Assembly (NCBI GenBank): GCA_016125225.1
Contig: WGME01000002.1
Location: 144,371-208,370, forward strand
Direction of reading: 5' to 3'
DNA: 64,000 bases
From: a bacterium
GTDB lineage: Bacteria; Planctomycetota; Planctomycetia; Planctomycetales; Planctomycetaceae
The notes under the pieces were generated by a model. It was not told the origin of the DNA and did not search any database. It saw nothing but the letters and a program-made list of their open reading frames with translations. A program made the translations under genes and the position numbers. This document shows, in pieces, positions 7,111 to 16,371 of this stretch. Numbering within the stretch: the first letter of the stretch is position 1; each line of letters begins with the position of its first letter.

Positions 7111-9045
7111 ATGGCCGGAACGAGTTCACCACCAACGGGCTTTCCCGCGGGTTTGCTGGAACGCAAGCTCGATGAACTGGCTCAGTGTCTGGGCAGCGAG
7201 ACCGAAACCGGACCGTTTCTCAAACAATCGCTGACGATCACCGTCCACTCCGCGCGTGCCGATGCCGCCGGCTTCTGGCTCCGTACCACGGGTGATCGGT
7301 GGACCCAGCTGACGCTGCAGATCGATCAGGAAACGGGGCAGCCCACCAGCGAGGTTGTCGCGCAGCCACCCGAGTTCGTCTCCACAACCTGCCAACAAGC
7401 GGAACCACTCATCACCCGGCAACGCGCGGCGACGGGAAATGCCGTCCGCGTGGCCTGTCGCATCCGTCAAGGAGGGCAGGCAGTCGGTGTTCTGTTTGCC
7501 AGTTGGCCTGAGGAAATTTTTCAGCCAGATCAGCCAACGCTGCTGCCTTACATAGCAGCCTCAGCCGAGTTAGTGGGCGATTTCCTGGTTCAGGAGGAGT
7601 TGCGACAACTGCGACGCGGGCATGCTCAATCGCTTCAATGGGACCGATTTCTGGCGACCGCGAATGCCTGTCTCACCACGCAACAACTCGCCGACCACAT
7701 CAGTCACGACGGACGGGTCTTGCTCCGATGTGATCGCGTCGCCGTGCTTCACATTACCAGTGGAAACAGTCGAATTCTGTCGGTTAGTGGCGTCGATGTC
7801 ATCGACCGACGCTCCGAAACGGTGCGTCATTGGGAACAACTCGCTCGAAATTTTCTCGGGAGCGATGTTCTACAGTGGCATGCAGGCACGCCTGTTCCGA
7901 CCCAACTCACGGAATTCGCGAACGAAACGGTTCTACCCCAGGTGATCGCTGTTATCCCGTTAAGATTTCCTAACGGTGAGTTGGCGGGGATCGTGATTGC
8001 GGAAGCGTTGCAACCGCTCAGCGATATCACGGGTTGGGAGCAACGTATCCATTGGATGCAGCATGTCGCCACAGCCCCCTGGCTGGCGATCTCTGAACGG
8101 GAGTTGAGTTCCTGGTCGCGCTGGGTGCGTTACTGTCGACGAAGTGGTTGGCAACAGCGCTGGAGCGTCAGTCTCGCGGCAGCCGCCGGACTGGGAATCC
8201 TTCTAGCTGCCGCAGTCATTCCAGCAGATCTGGAAGTGACCGCCAGCGGGGAACTTCTGCCCGAGGAACGCCGCGACATCTTTGCTCCGTCCACCGGCGT
8301 GATCACCGAAGTGCATGTGAACCATGGAGATCAAGTCGACAAGGACCAGTTGCTCCTGGTGGTACGAGACTCCGTCGCCGAACTGGAAGCCACACGGGTC
8401 ACCGGGGAACTTGCGACTGTTCAGGCAAGACTGGGCGTGTTGCAATCGGCTCGTATCACCGCGCTGACGCAAGGGGGCGACGCCAGCCTTCAAGCCCAGC
8501 AACTGGCGGCTGAAGAAGCGGAACTGCAACAACGTTTGCAGTCACTGACCTTGCAACAATCGCTTCTGGATGCCCAGCGAGCCACCAGCCAGGTCACCAG
8601 TCCCCTCCCCGGGCAAGTGCTGACGTGGGACCCCGTGACCAACCTGCAGGGCCGCCCTATTGAACGGGGGCAAGTTCTTTTGTCGATTGGGAATATGACA
8701 GGCCGCTGGGTCATTGAAGCGCGTGTGCGGGAGCGGGATCTGCCCGAACTTCGGCAAGCACTGGCCCAGAATCCGAAGGGCCTTGCTGTCGACGTGGCCT
8801 CGCTATCGGAAACCAGCCAGAGGTGTCACGGATTGTTAACGGATATTGCGCGTGTCACCGATGTGGATGAGCGGGGGGACAAAACGGTCCGCGTGACGAT
8901 TGCCTTAACAGAACCCCCGCCCGACGAGTTTCGCCCCGGTGCCAGCGTGGTTCCCAAAATTCATTGTGGCCAACGGTCTTTGGGATACGTCTGGCTGCGT
9001 GATCTCTGGCAGACACTGCGGCGCCAATGGTGGCTGTGGTCGTAG
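7111..9045 (+). CDS. GAF-containing HlyD-family membrane-fusion protein
   Basis: A 644-residue protein. Residues about 10-330 form a GAF-like region with two repeats of sensor-type sequence (DAAGFWLRTTGDRWTQL; VLLRCDRVAVLHI). A single membrane helix follows at about 352-372 (WSVSLAAAAGLGILLAAAVIP). The rest is a periplasmic adaptor: a biotinyl-lipoyl-like hairpin (GVITEVHVNHGDQVDKDQLL), a helical coiled coil rich in Gln/Glu (about 425-490), then the second lipoyl half and beta-barrel (TSPLPGQVLTWDP, GQVLLSIGN). In planctomycetes this architecture usually precedes an M50 peptidase-like exporter; here the next gene is an unrelated minus-strand DUF1559, so the partner is absent locally. Function in efflux or secretion is inferred. 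Confidence 0.85.
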   Translation: MAGTSSPPTGFPAGLLERKLDELAQCLGSETETGPFLKQSLTITVHSARADAAGFWLRTTGDRWTQLTLQIDQETGQPTSEVVAQPPEFVSTTCQQAEPLITRQRAATGNAVRVACRIRQGGQAVGVLFASWPEEIFQPDQPTLLPYIAASAELVGDFLVQEELRQLRRGHAQSLQWDRFLATANACLTTQQLADHISHDGRVLLRCDRVAVLHITSGNSRILSVSGVDVIDRRSETVRHWEQLARNFLGSDVLQWHAGTPVPTQLTEFANETVLPQVIAVIPLRFPNGELAGIVIAEALQPLSDITGWEQRIHWMQHVATAPWLAISERELSSWSRWVRYCRRSGWQQRWSVSLAAAAGLGILLAAAVIPADLEVTASGELLPEERRDIFAPSTGVITEVHVNHGDQVDKDQLLLVVRDSVAELEATRVTGELATVQARLGVLQSARITALTQGGDASLQAQQLAAEEAELQQRLQSLTLQQSLLDAQRATSQVTSPLPGQVLTWDPVTNLQGRPIERGQVLLSIGNMTGRWVIEARVRERDLPELRQALAQNPKGLAVDVASLSETSQRCHGLLTDIARVTDVDERGDKTVRVTIALTEPPPDEFRPGASVVPKIHCGQRSLGYVWLRDLWQTLRRQWWLWS

Positions 9046-9077
9046 GTAACGATCTAACGGCTTCATGGATCGTTAAC

Positions 9078-9110
9078 AAAAAACGGGAGACTTCGTTAAG
9101 AAGTCTCCCG
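9078..9110 (-). terminator. Terminator of the DUF1559 gene
   Basis: An 11-bp perfect stem (CGGGAGACTTC / GAAGTCTCCCG) with a 5-base loop. Read on the minus strand it is followed by TTTTTTG, fitting a rho-independent terminator for the gene ending at 9157. The plus-strand side has no T-run. Confidence 0.88.
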
Positions 9111-9156
9111 CAGTCGTGCATCGAGATTAACCAGTCAGAGACTGGCCAGAATCTGG

Positions 9157-10158
9157 TTAGTAATCGCCAATGGTGTTGCCATCGTTGACTGTACCCAAGT
9201 TCCGGTAAATCGTGTAGTCGATGTTTTCGCTGATGAACTTCACCGTGCCATCGCCCACCAGGAAGTGCGAGCCACCGGTGTGGAAGCTGGCAAAGCCGGG
9301 GGTGTTATCTTGCTTGGTGCTGGTATTGCCATCAGTATCAGCGTTCATGCGGATGTAGACATCGCCCAGCGTGGCAGCGGTGCCTTCATCGGTATTACGG
9401 TTCAAGCAACCAGCCCACGTGGCATGACCGACGTCGGTTGCGGTCGTGTTCCGAATAGTCCAGCGTTCGCCGACCATGATGGCATTGCTGGAACCGTCGG
9501 TCATGTCGCGAATCCCGGCACGGCTGTTCTCACCGAAGCAGCCACGGAATTGCTGGGTGGTCACTACCACACCGTCTCGAATGCCAAGGCCGTTAGCGAC
9601 ATCCCAACCGGCCACACCGACATAGTTCGTGCGGGCAAACTGGCTGGTGGGAGCGACTGTGGTCGTACCGGTAGTGAGCACGTTCGTGTTCGTCACGAGA
9701 TTCTGACCGGTGTCTGACGGGCACTTGAACGCCGAAATCGTCGTGTTCAGACCAACAGTTTCAGCGCTTGTCGGCGTGGGAGTTGCCACGACACTATTTC
9801 CGTTTGTGCTTCCGTACGGGAAAGTGTTCACAAAACGGGTGCTGAGAATGTTGTAGAGAGGCGCCTGGTCAATCTGAGGCAACAGCATCGTGTTCCAGCC
9901 CCAGCCACTGAACGGGAGGGCGGTGTTACCTTGGCTGTGGCCAACCCATCCCGGTGGGAAGACCAGAAAGTTGTCGTGATAGTTGTGCAGCGCCAGCCCC
10001 AATTGCTTGAGGTTGTTGCGGCATTGGGTACGGCGAGCGGCTTCGCGGGCCTGCTGGACAGCAGGCAAGAGCAACGCAATCAGGATTGCAATAATCGCAA
10101 TCACCACCAGCAGCTCGATCAGAGTGAAGGCGGCACGGTTTCGCAAGCTTCGATTCAC
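9157..10158 (-). CDS. DUF1559 pseudopilin-like protein
   Basis: A 333-residue member of the planctomycete-expanded DUF1559 family. The GTG at 10158 is preferred to longer starts because AAGGAG stands six bases upstream and the result begins with a short basic leader before the type IV pilin/pseudopilin helix [20 protein letters not shown] (residues about 11-30). Next comes the invariant [20 protein letters not shown] segment and the NYHDN motif. The C-terminus carries the [19 protein letters not shown] block typical of the family. The prepilin peptidase and secretion machinery that would process it are not in the window. The role of DUF1559 proteins, possibly surface fibres or secreted structures, is unsettled. 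Confidence 0.93.
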   Translation of the reverse strand: MNRSLRNRAAFTLIELLVVIAIIAILIALLLPAVQQAREAARRTQCRNNLKQLGLALHNYHDNFLVFPPGWVGHSQGNTALPFSGWGWNTMLLPQIDQAPLYNILSTRFVNTFPYGSTNGNSVVATPTPTSAETVGLNTTISAFKCPSDTGQNLVTNTNVLTTGTTTVAPTSQFARTNYVGVAGWDVANGLGIRDGVVVTTQQFRGCFGENSRAGIRDMTDGSSNAIMVGERWTIRNTTATDVGHATWAGCLNRNTDEGTAATLGDVYIRMNADTDGNTSTKQDNTPGFASFHTGGSHFLVGDGTVKFISENIDYTIYRNLGTVNDGNTIGDY

Positions 10159-10595
10159 AGACTCTCCTTGGGTTGGTTGTGGAACAGACAATCGTTCGGC
10201 CCGAAGCAACGAATGCTGTTGCTTGACCATATCTCATGCACTACATGGGCGTCGTAAATGTGCGTCCCGTTTTTGCGAATCTTTGGTGAGGACATTAGCG
10301 GAAAACAGGCAGGTGGATCTCAAACGCTGAATGAGGCAGGCATTCAACAGCAGGACGCGGATTTTCCAAAAATCACGCAAAATCGGTGGAAGTTGGCGGG
10401 GATACAGTTTGGCGTGTTGCGGTAAATGCAAGATTCCGTGAAGAAACTCTTCAAAAATTCATCATTCACGCCCACTAGGGCATTTGCAACTGATCACTCT
10501 CAGGAATTCGTAAGTTCGAAGGTTTTCCTTTTCTGCAGAACACCTTCAAAAGCCGCAAGCTGAACATCAAGGCGTTTGCTCAGCTTTGTTCATTC
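10159..10595. other. Gene-free upstream region of the DUF1559 gene
   Basis: About 440 bases without a convincing gene, noticeably richer in A and T than the flanking genes. It must hold the promoter of the leftward DUF1559 gene and any 3' signal for the leftward PQQ-like gene ending at 10596. I see a short inverted repeat (GCAAC...GTTGC) near 10205 and A/T-tracts, but no promoter I would assign. Confidence 0.5.
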
Positions 10596-11885
10596 TCACT
10601 TCTGACCAATGGCGTACAAGGTTTCACGTCGTGCGGGACCGTTCCCACTCGCCACGCGGAGAAACATTTCGCCACCAAGGATTGCCGGACTGGCGAACGA
10701 CTCACTCTCCAATTGATTTTCCGCAATCAAATCCCACTTTTCCGGGTTGGCGTGGAAGACATACATTGTGCCCAATTCATTGGCCCAATAAATGACGTCA
10801 CCCACCCCCACCGGTGACGCGCTGACTGGCCCTTTCAGTCGGGTCTTCCACATCTCCTGGCCATCAGTCCCACGCCAGCAGTACATCACACCATTGTCTG
10901 TTAGACCGTACACAAACCCTTTGTGCACCAGCATCGATTGTTCATAGCATTTCTGGTTGTTCTTCCAGAGAACCTGTCCGCTGCCATCCGCTCGAATCGC
11001 GATCGTTTCCGGTTTCGGGTATCCACCGCTCGCATACACGACGTCCCCCTCCCAAACCATGGTTCCACATGTAGCAAACGTCGTACCAGGTGTTTCCCAG
11101 AGGAGCTTCCCATTGCTGGGATTGTACGACGCCACCTTCTCGGCACCGCTGATTAGCAACTGGTCCTTCCCAGCGACATGGGCGACAACCGGGGTTGAGA
11201 ACGAAATGTTGTTCGGCCGTGGCGTCCGCCAGACCGGTTGACCAGTGGCCCGATCAAAGGCTGCGAGAAAACTGTTGCCATCGTACTCTCCAATCACGAT
11301 GACCGTCTTGCCGTACAGGACCGGTGAGGCGGCATAACCGTACTCATACTTGGTGGGTCGGTAATGGCCAGCCGACCGTTTCCAGATCTCCTTGCCTTCC
11401 AGACTCAAAGCAATCAGACCGATTTCATCATGCTCATAAAAGGCCGCGAAGAGCCGTTCGCCATCGGAAGCGATCGTGGATGACGCTTCTGTATTCTTCG
11501 GGTGATTCCGCTGAGGAAACCCGCCGCGATTGACATCCTCTTTCCACAACTGTCTGCCGGTTGTTCGATCATAGGCCAGGATTGATTGCACCTGCTTCTG
11601 TTCATCGGCCGTGGCCAGAAACACACGATCTCCCACTACGATCGGTGAACTATGGCCGCGTCCCGGAACGGGAGATTTCCAAAGCACGTTCTTCGTGGCA
11701 CTGAAGGTTGTGGGGGCGGCGGGGGAAACCGCAGTTCCATTGCGGAAAGGGCCCCGCCACCACGGCCAGTCTCGGTCGGCATTTAAAGCCGGGAAATCAG
11801 CAATGGCACGATCCTGCGCGACGCTCTCATTCATCAGTGTCGACAGACCGCAGCAGATCAAGCACCAACCCAGTAGACGGAACAT
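10596..11885 (-). CDS. Exported PQQ-like beta-propeller protein
   Basis: A 429-residue protein starting at the ATG at 11885, which has AAGGG upstream and begins a signal peptide (residues 1-24, ending SVAQ). The remainder is a seven- or eight-bladed propeller of the PQQ-like/BamB type: repeated blade ends such as TTGRQLWKEDV, LEGKEIWKRSAG, ATGQPVWRTPRP, SNGKLLWETPG and TDGQEMWKTRL. The opening WPWWRGPFRNGTA is common to the planctomycete group of these proteins. They generally lack clear PQQ-binding residues, so it may be a binding scaffold rather than a dehydrogenase. It faces away from the ceramidase-like gene, sharing an upstream spacer of about 160 bases. Confidence 0.88.
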   Translation of the reverse strand: MFRLLGWCLICCGLSTLMNESVAQDRAIADFPALNADRDWPWWRGPFRNGTAVSPAAPTTFSATKNVLWKSPVPGRGHSSPIVVGDRVFLATADEQKQVQSILAYDRTTGRQLWKEDVNRGGFPQRNHPKNTEASSTIASDGERLFAAFYEHDEIGLIALSLEGKEIWKRSAGHYRPTKYEYGYAASPVLYGKTVIVIGEYDGNSFLAAFDRATGQPVWRTPRPNNISFSTPVVAHVAGKDQLLISGAEKVASYNPSNGKLLWETPGTTFATCGTMVWEGDVVYASGGYPKPETIAIRADGSGQVLWKNNQKCYEQSMLVHKGFVYGLTDNGVMYCWRGTDGQEMWKTRLKGPVSASPVGVGDVIYWANELGTMYVFHANPEKWDLIAENQLESESFASPAILGGEMFLRVASGNGPARRETLYAIGQK

Positions 11886-12043
11886 AACAGACCCTTGCAT
11901 GACAGCGAACAGATTCCTCCAAGTCCTCAACGTTACAGATCGGTAAGGCTTGATGGAAGCGTGTCGTGTGGTCACGATAAGCAGACATTCGGTTGGCGGC
12001 CTCGGCCGATCGTTCTTGGCGACGTGATTGCAGGAGAGTCGAC

Positions 12044-13498
12044 ATGCTGAAGATTCGCAACTTGATCTGGATGGGCTGTCTAGCCGTGATCTTCAGTTGT
12101 GCAGGCCCCTGTCTTGCCGAAGAGGCTGTCTTTCGCGCCGGTGCGGCGACAAGCAATATCACGCCGCGATTGGGTGGCGCCATTGTCGGTGGCTTCGCAC
12201 CGATTCCCTCGAAGCACATTCACGACGAACTGCATGCCCGCTGCATTGTCGTTGATGATGGACAGACGAAACTCGCACTCGTGACCTGCGATCTGCTCGG
12301 CATCCATCGGCATCTCAGCGACACAGCCCGCGAGTTGATCACCGAAGCCACGGGCATCCCCCGCGAGAATGTGCTTATCTCGGCGACGCATACACACTCT
12401 GCGGTGAGCGCCCTCGGCACCAGTGCTGGTGATCCGCAGGAACCGCTCAATGAGTATCAGCAGTTCGTGGCAGAACGCATTGCCGATGGCGTGACGCGGG
12501 CGATGAACACGCTGCGTCCTGCAGAAACGGCTTTCGGTACGGTCGATGTGCCCGAGCATGTCAACAATCGCCGCTGGTCGATGCGGCCGGGTACCATGCC
12601 GGCCAATCCGTTTGGGGGTTATGACCTCGCCAAGATGAATCCCCCCAGCGGAAGTCCCAACCTGATTGAACCCGTGGGGCCGATCGATCCGATCGTTTCG
12701 ATCCTGTCCTTCCGGGAACCCGATGGCCAGCCGATCGCGGTCTTTGCGGCCTACTCACTGCACTATGTCGGGGGCGTCGGACCGGGACACATCTCGGCCG
12801 ACTACTTTGCGATGTTTTGTCAGAAGTTAACCCAACTGCTGGGAGTGACCGACCGCGATCCCGAGTTTGTGGCGATCATGGCGAATGGCACCAGTGGGGA
12901 TATCAACAACATCGACTTCCGCAATCCCCGCAAGAGCAAGCCGGCCTATGAACAAATGCGGTACGTCGCCGACGATGTCGCTGCCAAAGTTCATGCGACG
13001 TTGGGGACGCTGACCTATCAATCGAAGATTCGGCTCGATGCCCGGTATCGGGAACCGGTCCTGCAATGGCGGCGGCCGACGGCTGAGCAGATGGCCTGGG
13101 CCAACAAGACGCTGGCGGAACCCGATGATTCGGGCAAGGTCAGCCTGCCACGCGTCTATGCCGACCGGACTTTAAAGCTCGCAGAGTATCCCGAAAGCAC
13201 GACGGTCCCCGTGCAGGTACTGGCACTCGGCGATGTGACCATCGGGACCATGCCCTGCGAAGTCTTCTGCGAGATCGGCATGGAATTCCGTGACCGCAGC
13301 GCTCTTAAGCCCGCGTTCATGGTGGAACTCAATCATGGCTATTTCGGTTACCTGCCGACACCGCGGCATCACGACCTGGGGGGCTATGAGACCTGGCTCG
13401 GAACCAGCAAGTTGGAGCGTGAGGCGTCCGTGAAATTGCTGGATCAATTGGTCGAAATGACAGAGGAGATTGCTGCGACTCGGAAGTCGAGCAAGTAA
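12044..13498 (+). CDS. Secreted neutral/alkaline ceramidase-like protein
   Basis: A 484-residue protein; the ATG at 12044 is chosen because AGGAG precedes it and it begins a signal peptide (residues 1-26, ending CLAEE). The N-terminal domain of neutral/alkaline non-lysosomal ceramidase is visible: FRAGAATSNITPRLGG, then HDELHARCIVVDDG, VTCDLLG, and the zinc-site-like SATHTHSAVSALG near residue 118. A later HYVGGVGPG gives further His ligands. The protein is shorter than full neutral ceramidases (about 650 or more), lacking the immunoglobulin-like tail. In planctomycetes this is a paralogous family, and the substrate may be an amide other than ceramide. It probably acts outside the cytoplasm. 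Confidence 0.88.
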   Translation: MLKIRNLIWMGCLAVIFSCAGPCLAEEAVFRAGAATSNITPRLGGAIVGGFAPIPSKHIHDELHARCIVVDDGQTKLALVTCDLLGIHRHLSDTARELITEATGIPRENVLISATHTHSAVSALGTSAGDPQEPLNEYQQFVAERIADGVTRAMNTLRPAETAFGTVDVPEHVNNRRWSMRPGTMPANPFGGYDLAKMNPPSGSPNLIEPVGPIDPIVSILSFREPDGQPIAVFAAYSLHYVGGVGPGHISADYFAMFCQKLTQLLGVTDRDPEFVAIMANGTSGDINNIDFRNPRKSKPAYEQMRYVADDVAAKVHATLGTLTYQSKIRLDARYREPVLQWRRPTAEQMAWANKTLAEPDDSGKVSLPRVYADRTLKLAEYPESTTVPVQVLALGDVTIGTMPCEVFCEIGMEFRDRSALKPAFMVELNHGYFGYLPTPRHHDLGGYETWLGTSKLEREASVKLLDQLVEMTEEIAATRKSSK

Positions 13499-13516
13499 TC
13501 GATAGAGAACAAAGAA

Positions 13517-13540
13517 GCCCAGGGAAGGCTTTCCCTGGGC
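13517..13540. terminator. Stem-loop between convergent genes (GCCCAGGGA family)
   Basis: A 10-bp stem GCCCAGGGAA / TTCCCTGGGC with a 4-base loop, between the ends of the ceramidase-like gene and the PfaD gene. It lacks a long T-run on either side. Nearly the same hairpin recurs at 57401, and a related palindrome at 49562, so it is also a member of a dispersed repeat. Confidence 0.75.
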
Positions 13541-13568
13541 GTCACATGATTAATGTCTTCGATTCCAA

Positions 13569-15218
13569 CTAACCGATGCCGAGCCGTTGCATCACATCGG
13601 CCTGTTCACGGGGCGGGACATGCAGGGCTTCTTCAGGGACATGGAAGCCCTGGCTGCGCAGCGCCTGAATGCGGGACATCACGGCCCCGCCGTAGAGCAT
13701 GTTGAAACCGACCACGCCGACGCGGCGGTTTTCCGGTTGCTCCAGGAACGACCCCTTGGCCCAGTAATTGAAGGCCCCCATCGCCGGACCGCACCAGATC
13801 TGGTAATCGAGACGACGATCGGGAATGCCCTGATTCGCCCAGCGCGAGGCCTGGCCGAGATACCAGCGGAAGATCAGGGCCATCTTGTGCTTGGGATCTT
13901 TTTCGCCTTTCGCAACCTGCACCGGATCACGCTGCTGGAAGAACTGCACCGTCTGGTTCCACACATCATCGAGCGAAGTTTTGAACATCGTTTTTTCGAT
14001 GCTCGCCCGATCGGCTGCGGGGATGTCTTCGATGCTTTTGCAATCGCGATAGAGTTCGTACAGCTTGGTGGCCCGCATCGCAAACATGGTGCCCCGCTTG
14101 AGCACCTGCACCTTCACACCCATTTCGAACATGTCGGCGGCGGGGCACATGGTGGTGTCGGCTTCTTCGGCCGCGGCGAGCAGCTTGCGGACTTCATCGC
14201 AGGTGCCAGATTCGACACAAGCCTGATTGATCGAACCGACCAACGCGTACCCAGCCCCCATTCCAAACGCCGCTGCGACGGACGCCGGAGTCGAAATGCC
14301 ACCCGCTGCACCAACACGCAACGGTTGAGCAAAACGGTATTGGGCCATCGCCTTATCACGCAGGGCGATCATGGTGGGCACCAGGGTCACCATCGGGCGG
14401 TTATCGGTATGGCCCCCCGAGTCGGCTTCGGCGGTCAAATCCTGAGCGATCGGAATCTGTTCCGCCAGTTGGGCCTGTTCCTGGGTCAACAGGCCCGTCC
14501 GCACCAGTTCCGACAGCATTTTGGCCGGGGGCGGAGCGAAGAATTTCGTCGCCACTTCGGTCCGCGACACCTTCGCCATCACGCGGTTCGGTGTGACGAT
14601 TTCGCCATTCGGTCCGCGATGAATCCCGTGCGTGCGGAACCGGACCACATTGATGGTCATGTCCAGAAACGCCGAGGCTTCCGCTAATGTAACTCCGCGT
14701 TGGATGTAGAGTTCGACGACACCTTTTTCGAGGCTGGCATCGTGCGGGCTGTGAATCAAATTGAAGCCGTATGGCAGACCCGGAATGTTCTGCTGAATGC
14801 GATCAATCGCCTGTTCGACCCGTTGCAGGCTGAGACCGGCCGAACCAAAGATGCCCAGCATTCCCGCGCGGGCCATCTCCTCAACAATGTCAGCCGAACC
14901 GATCCCGGCCGCCATGCCCCCGGAGGCATACGGAAAACGAATGCCATGATCGAGGCAGAAGGTCACATCGCCCAGGTGTTCCGCGGGCATCGGCGGAACA
15001 TAACCGATCATCGGATAAGCCTGATCCGAGGGCGGATTCGGGCCGATGGTGCCGTTGCCACCCACACCCAGGGCATAACCTTGAGTGGTGTTGATGATAT
15101 ACAGTGGGTCATGGATCGAATGAATCGCGGCAGCGACCGACTGCGGATCCAAGGCCAGCGGTGCTCCATCAGCGGACCACCAACCCAACAGAGACGGGGG
15201 AACGATATACTGCGTCAT
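13569..15218 (-). CDS. pfaD: PfaD-type enoyl reductase / nitronate-monooxygenase-like protein
   Basis: A 549-residue FMN-binding TIM-barrel protein of the PfaD family, which supplies the enoyl-reductase activity of polyunsaturated fatty acid or polyketide synthases. Diagnostic parts: PPSLLGWWSADGAPL at the N-terminus, AGGISTPASVAAAFGMGAGYALVGSINQA (phosphate-binding barrel end, about residues 300-330), and the C-terminal helical part with YQIWCGPAMGAFN. PfaD is normally encoded beside pfaA-C megasynthases; none is within reach here, so it either serves a distant cluster or has another reductase role. It is a single-gene unit with a 400-base upstream spacer. Assignment to family is firm, the pathway is not. 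Confidence 0.9.
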   Translation of the reverse strand: MTQYIVPPSLLGWWSADGAPLALDPQSVAAAIHSIHDPLYIINTTQGYALGVGGNGTIGPNPPSDQAYPMIGYVPPMPAEHLGDVTFCLDHGIRFPYASGGMAAGIGSADIVEEMARAGMLGIFGSAGLSLQRVEQAIDRIQQNIPGLPYGFNLIHSPHDASLEKGVVELYIQRGVTLAEASAFLDMTINVVRFRTHGIHRGPNGEIVTPNRVMAKVSRTEVATKFFAPPPAKMLSELVRTGLLTQEQAQLAEQIPIAQDLTAEADSGGHTDNRPMVTLVPTMIALRDKAMAQYRFAQPLRVGAAGGISTPASVAAAFGMGAGYALVGSINQACVESGTCDEVRKLLAAAEEADTTMCPAADMFEMGVKVQVLKRGTMFAMRATKLYELYRDCKSIEDIPAADRASIEKTMFKTSLDDVWNQTVQFFQQRDPVQVAKGEKDPKHKMALIFRWYLGQASRWANQGIPDRRLDYQIWCGPAMGAFNYWAKGSFLEQPENRRVGVVGFNMLYGGAVMSRIQALRSQGFHVPEEALHVPPREQADVMQRLGIG

Positions 15219-15624
15219 CGCATCCTCAGCGAGAGATTTGCAGCACGCGCCATCAGGCAGTCATCGCCCAATGTCCAGGTACTTCAGCCGGGGCCTGAGC
15301 GCACCCGGAGACACATTGTGACACGCTGCGGATTATAACGTCGGTTGATCGGTGAGAAGTGTCCACCAACACCGTAGAAATTCAGAATCCGTATAAGTCC
15401 CCCAGGCCTCCGAGCCGCACAAACCCCGCAGCCTCTCCAAACATCCAGCTGTCGTCCACTGATGATAAAACACAAGCCGGCCGGATGAAGTCATCCGGCC
15501 GGCTCGCGGGAACAGACGCTGCCTACGAGGCAGTTGGGGAGTCGTCTTTTCAGTGTGGGCAAATCCTCTAGTTCAATCCGTTCCCGTAGTACTCATCAGA
15601 GGGGCCGTGAGTCCCCCCCGACAT
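15219..15624. other. Gene-free spacer
   Basis: About 400 bases between the start of the PfaD gene and the end of a lipoprotein gene. Apart from the stem-loop at 15475-15504 I see no gene, and no promoter for pfaD that I can assign with confidence. Confidence 0.5.
15463..15504 (-). terminator. Terminator downstream of the Cys-containing lipoprotein gene
   Basis: A 14-bp perfect inverted repeat (AGCCGGCCGGATGA and its complement, 15475-15488 and 15491-15504) with a two-base loop. On the minus strand it is followed by TTGTGTTTTATC, a fair U-rich tract. It lies 120 bases past the stop of the lipoprotein gene. Confidence 0.7.
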
Positions 15625-15999
15625 CTATCGTGAAAACATCGCGCGGATGTTGTTGTTCATCGAGTCATACATGTTGCGGGTCGAGGCACTGATGCGTTGC
15701 AGCGGCTGAGCATGAATGCGGGCTTCGGCCGGAGCGGGAGGGGGCGGAGGAGCGATCGTGCTATCGACTCCCGGAGGAGCCGGAATCGGAGCTAACGTCG
15801 GCAACGGGGCCGGTTGCATTTGCGGGCTGCTCATGGGAGCTGAAGTTCCCCCCTGCATGCATTCATAGCAGGGTTCCGCCGGATAGACGGACGACACGCC
15901 GCAATCTTTGCACTTCCCAAATTTCGTTGCCGAGCAGCCAGAGACCACCAGCAAGGCGGCCGGCAGCACAACCCAAGTCCAGGCCTGCTTGTGAGTCAT
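15625..15999 (-). CDS. Small lipoprotein with Cys motif and Pro-rich middle
   Basis: A 124-residue protein starting at the ATG at 15999 (AAGGGA upstream). Signal peptide ends in the lipobox VVSGC, so Cys about 21 is probably lipidated. Mature sequence begins SATKFGKCKDCGVSS, with a CxxC pair and then PCYEC, four cysteines within about 25 residues. A Pro/Ala-rich linker follows (about 55-90), then a short amphipathic C-terminal helix (ISASTRNMYDSMNNNIRAMF). No family is recognised. The arrangement lipobox plus Cys pairs resembles the start of the larger lipoprotein encoded at 36829, which has many more such pairs; a common envelope role is only suggestion. Confidence 0.72.
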   Translation of the reverse strand: MTHKQAWTWVVLPAALLVVSGCSATKFGKCKDCGVSSVYPAEPCYECMQGGTSAPMSSPQMQPAPLPTLAPIPAPPGVDSTIAPPPPPAPAEARIHAQPLQRISASTRNMYDSMNNNIRAMFSR

Positions 16000-16371
16000 G
16001 ATGTTGTTCCCTTCCCCGAATCGCCAAGTCCCCATCGGCCTGTCGTAGCGGATGCCCCTGATGCAGGGGTCTCACTTGCGACAGCGATCACATCGTTCGT
16101 GCATGACTTACAATCGGTTCTCGCTGTGCGGGACATACATGCAATTCCTGCCGATTCTGATCTGCCGATCATCCGTGGTCGCCCTGTAACGATTACGCGC
16201 AAGTCCCCAATTGCAGGTAACCTGTGGCGATTTCAGGCTGGACGGTCTGATCGGATTACACCGGCAGGTTCTGCCGCTCTTCACGGGCCATTTGCCTCAT
16301 GAACGGCAGGACTGTTACAACAGGGTCATTCCCACCTGGGAAGAGGTCTCGCTCGGTTCATTGCATTGAGG
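16000..16371. other. Divergent intergenic region
   Basis: About 370 bases between a leftward lipoprotein gene and a rightward phosphatase gene. It must hold both promoters. I see no coding sequence and no strong palindrome, and cannot place promoter boxes reliably. Confidence 0.5.

Noticed and set aside
13587..14687. 366-codon plus-strand frame across the PfaD gene
   Set aside because: It is antisense to an unmistakable PfaD protein and is His/Arg-rich as antisense frames are.
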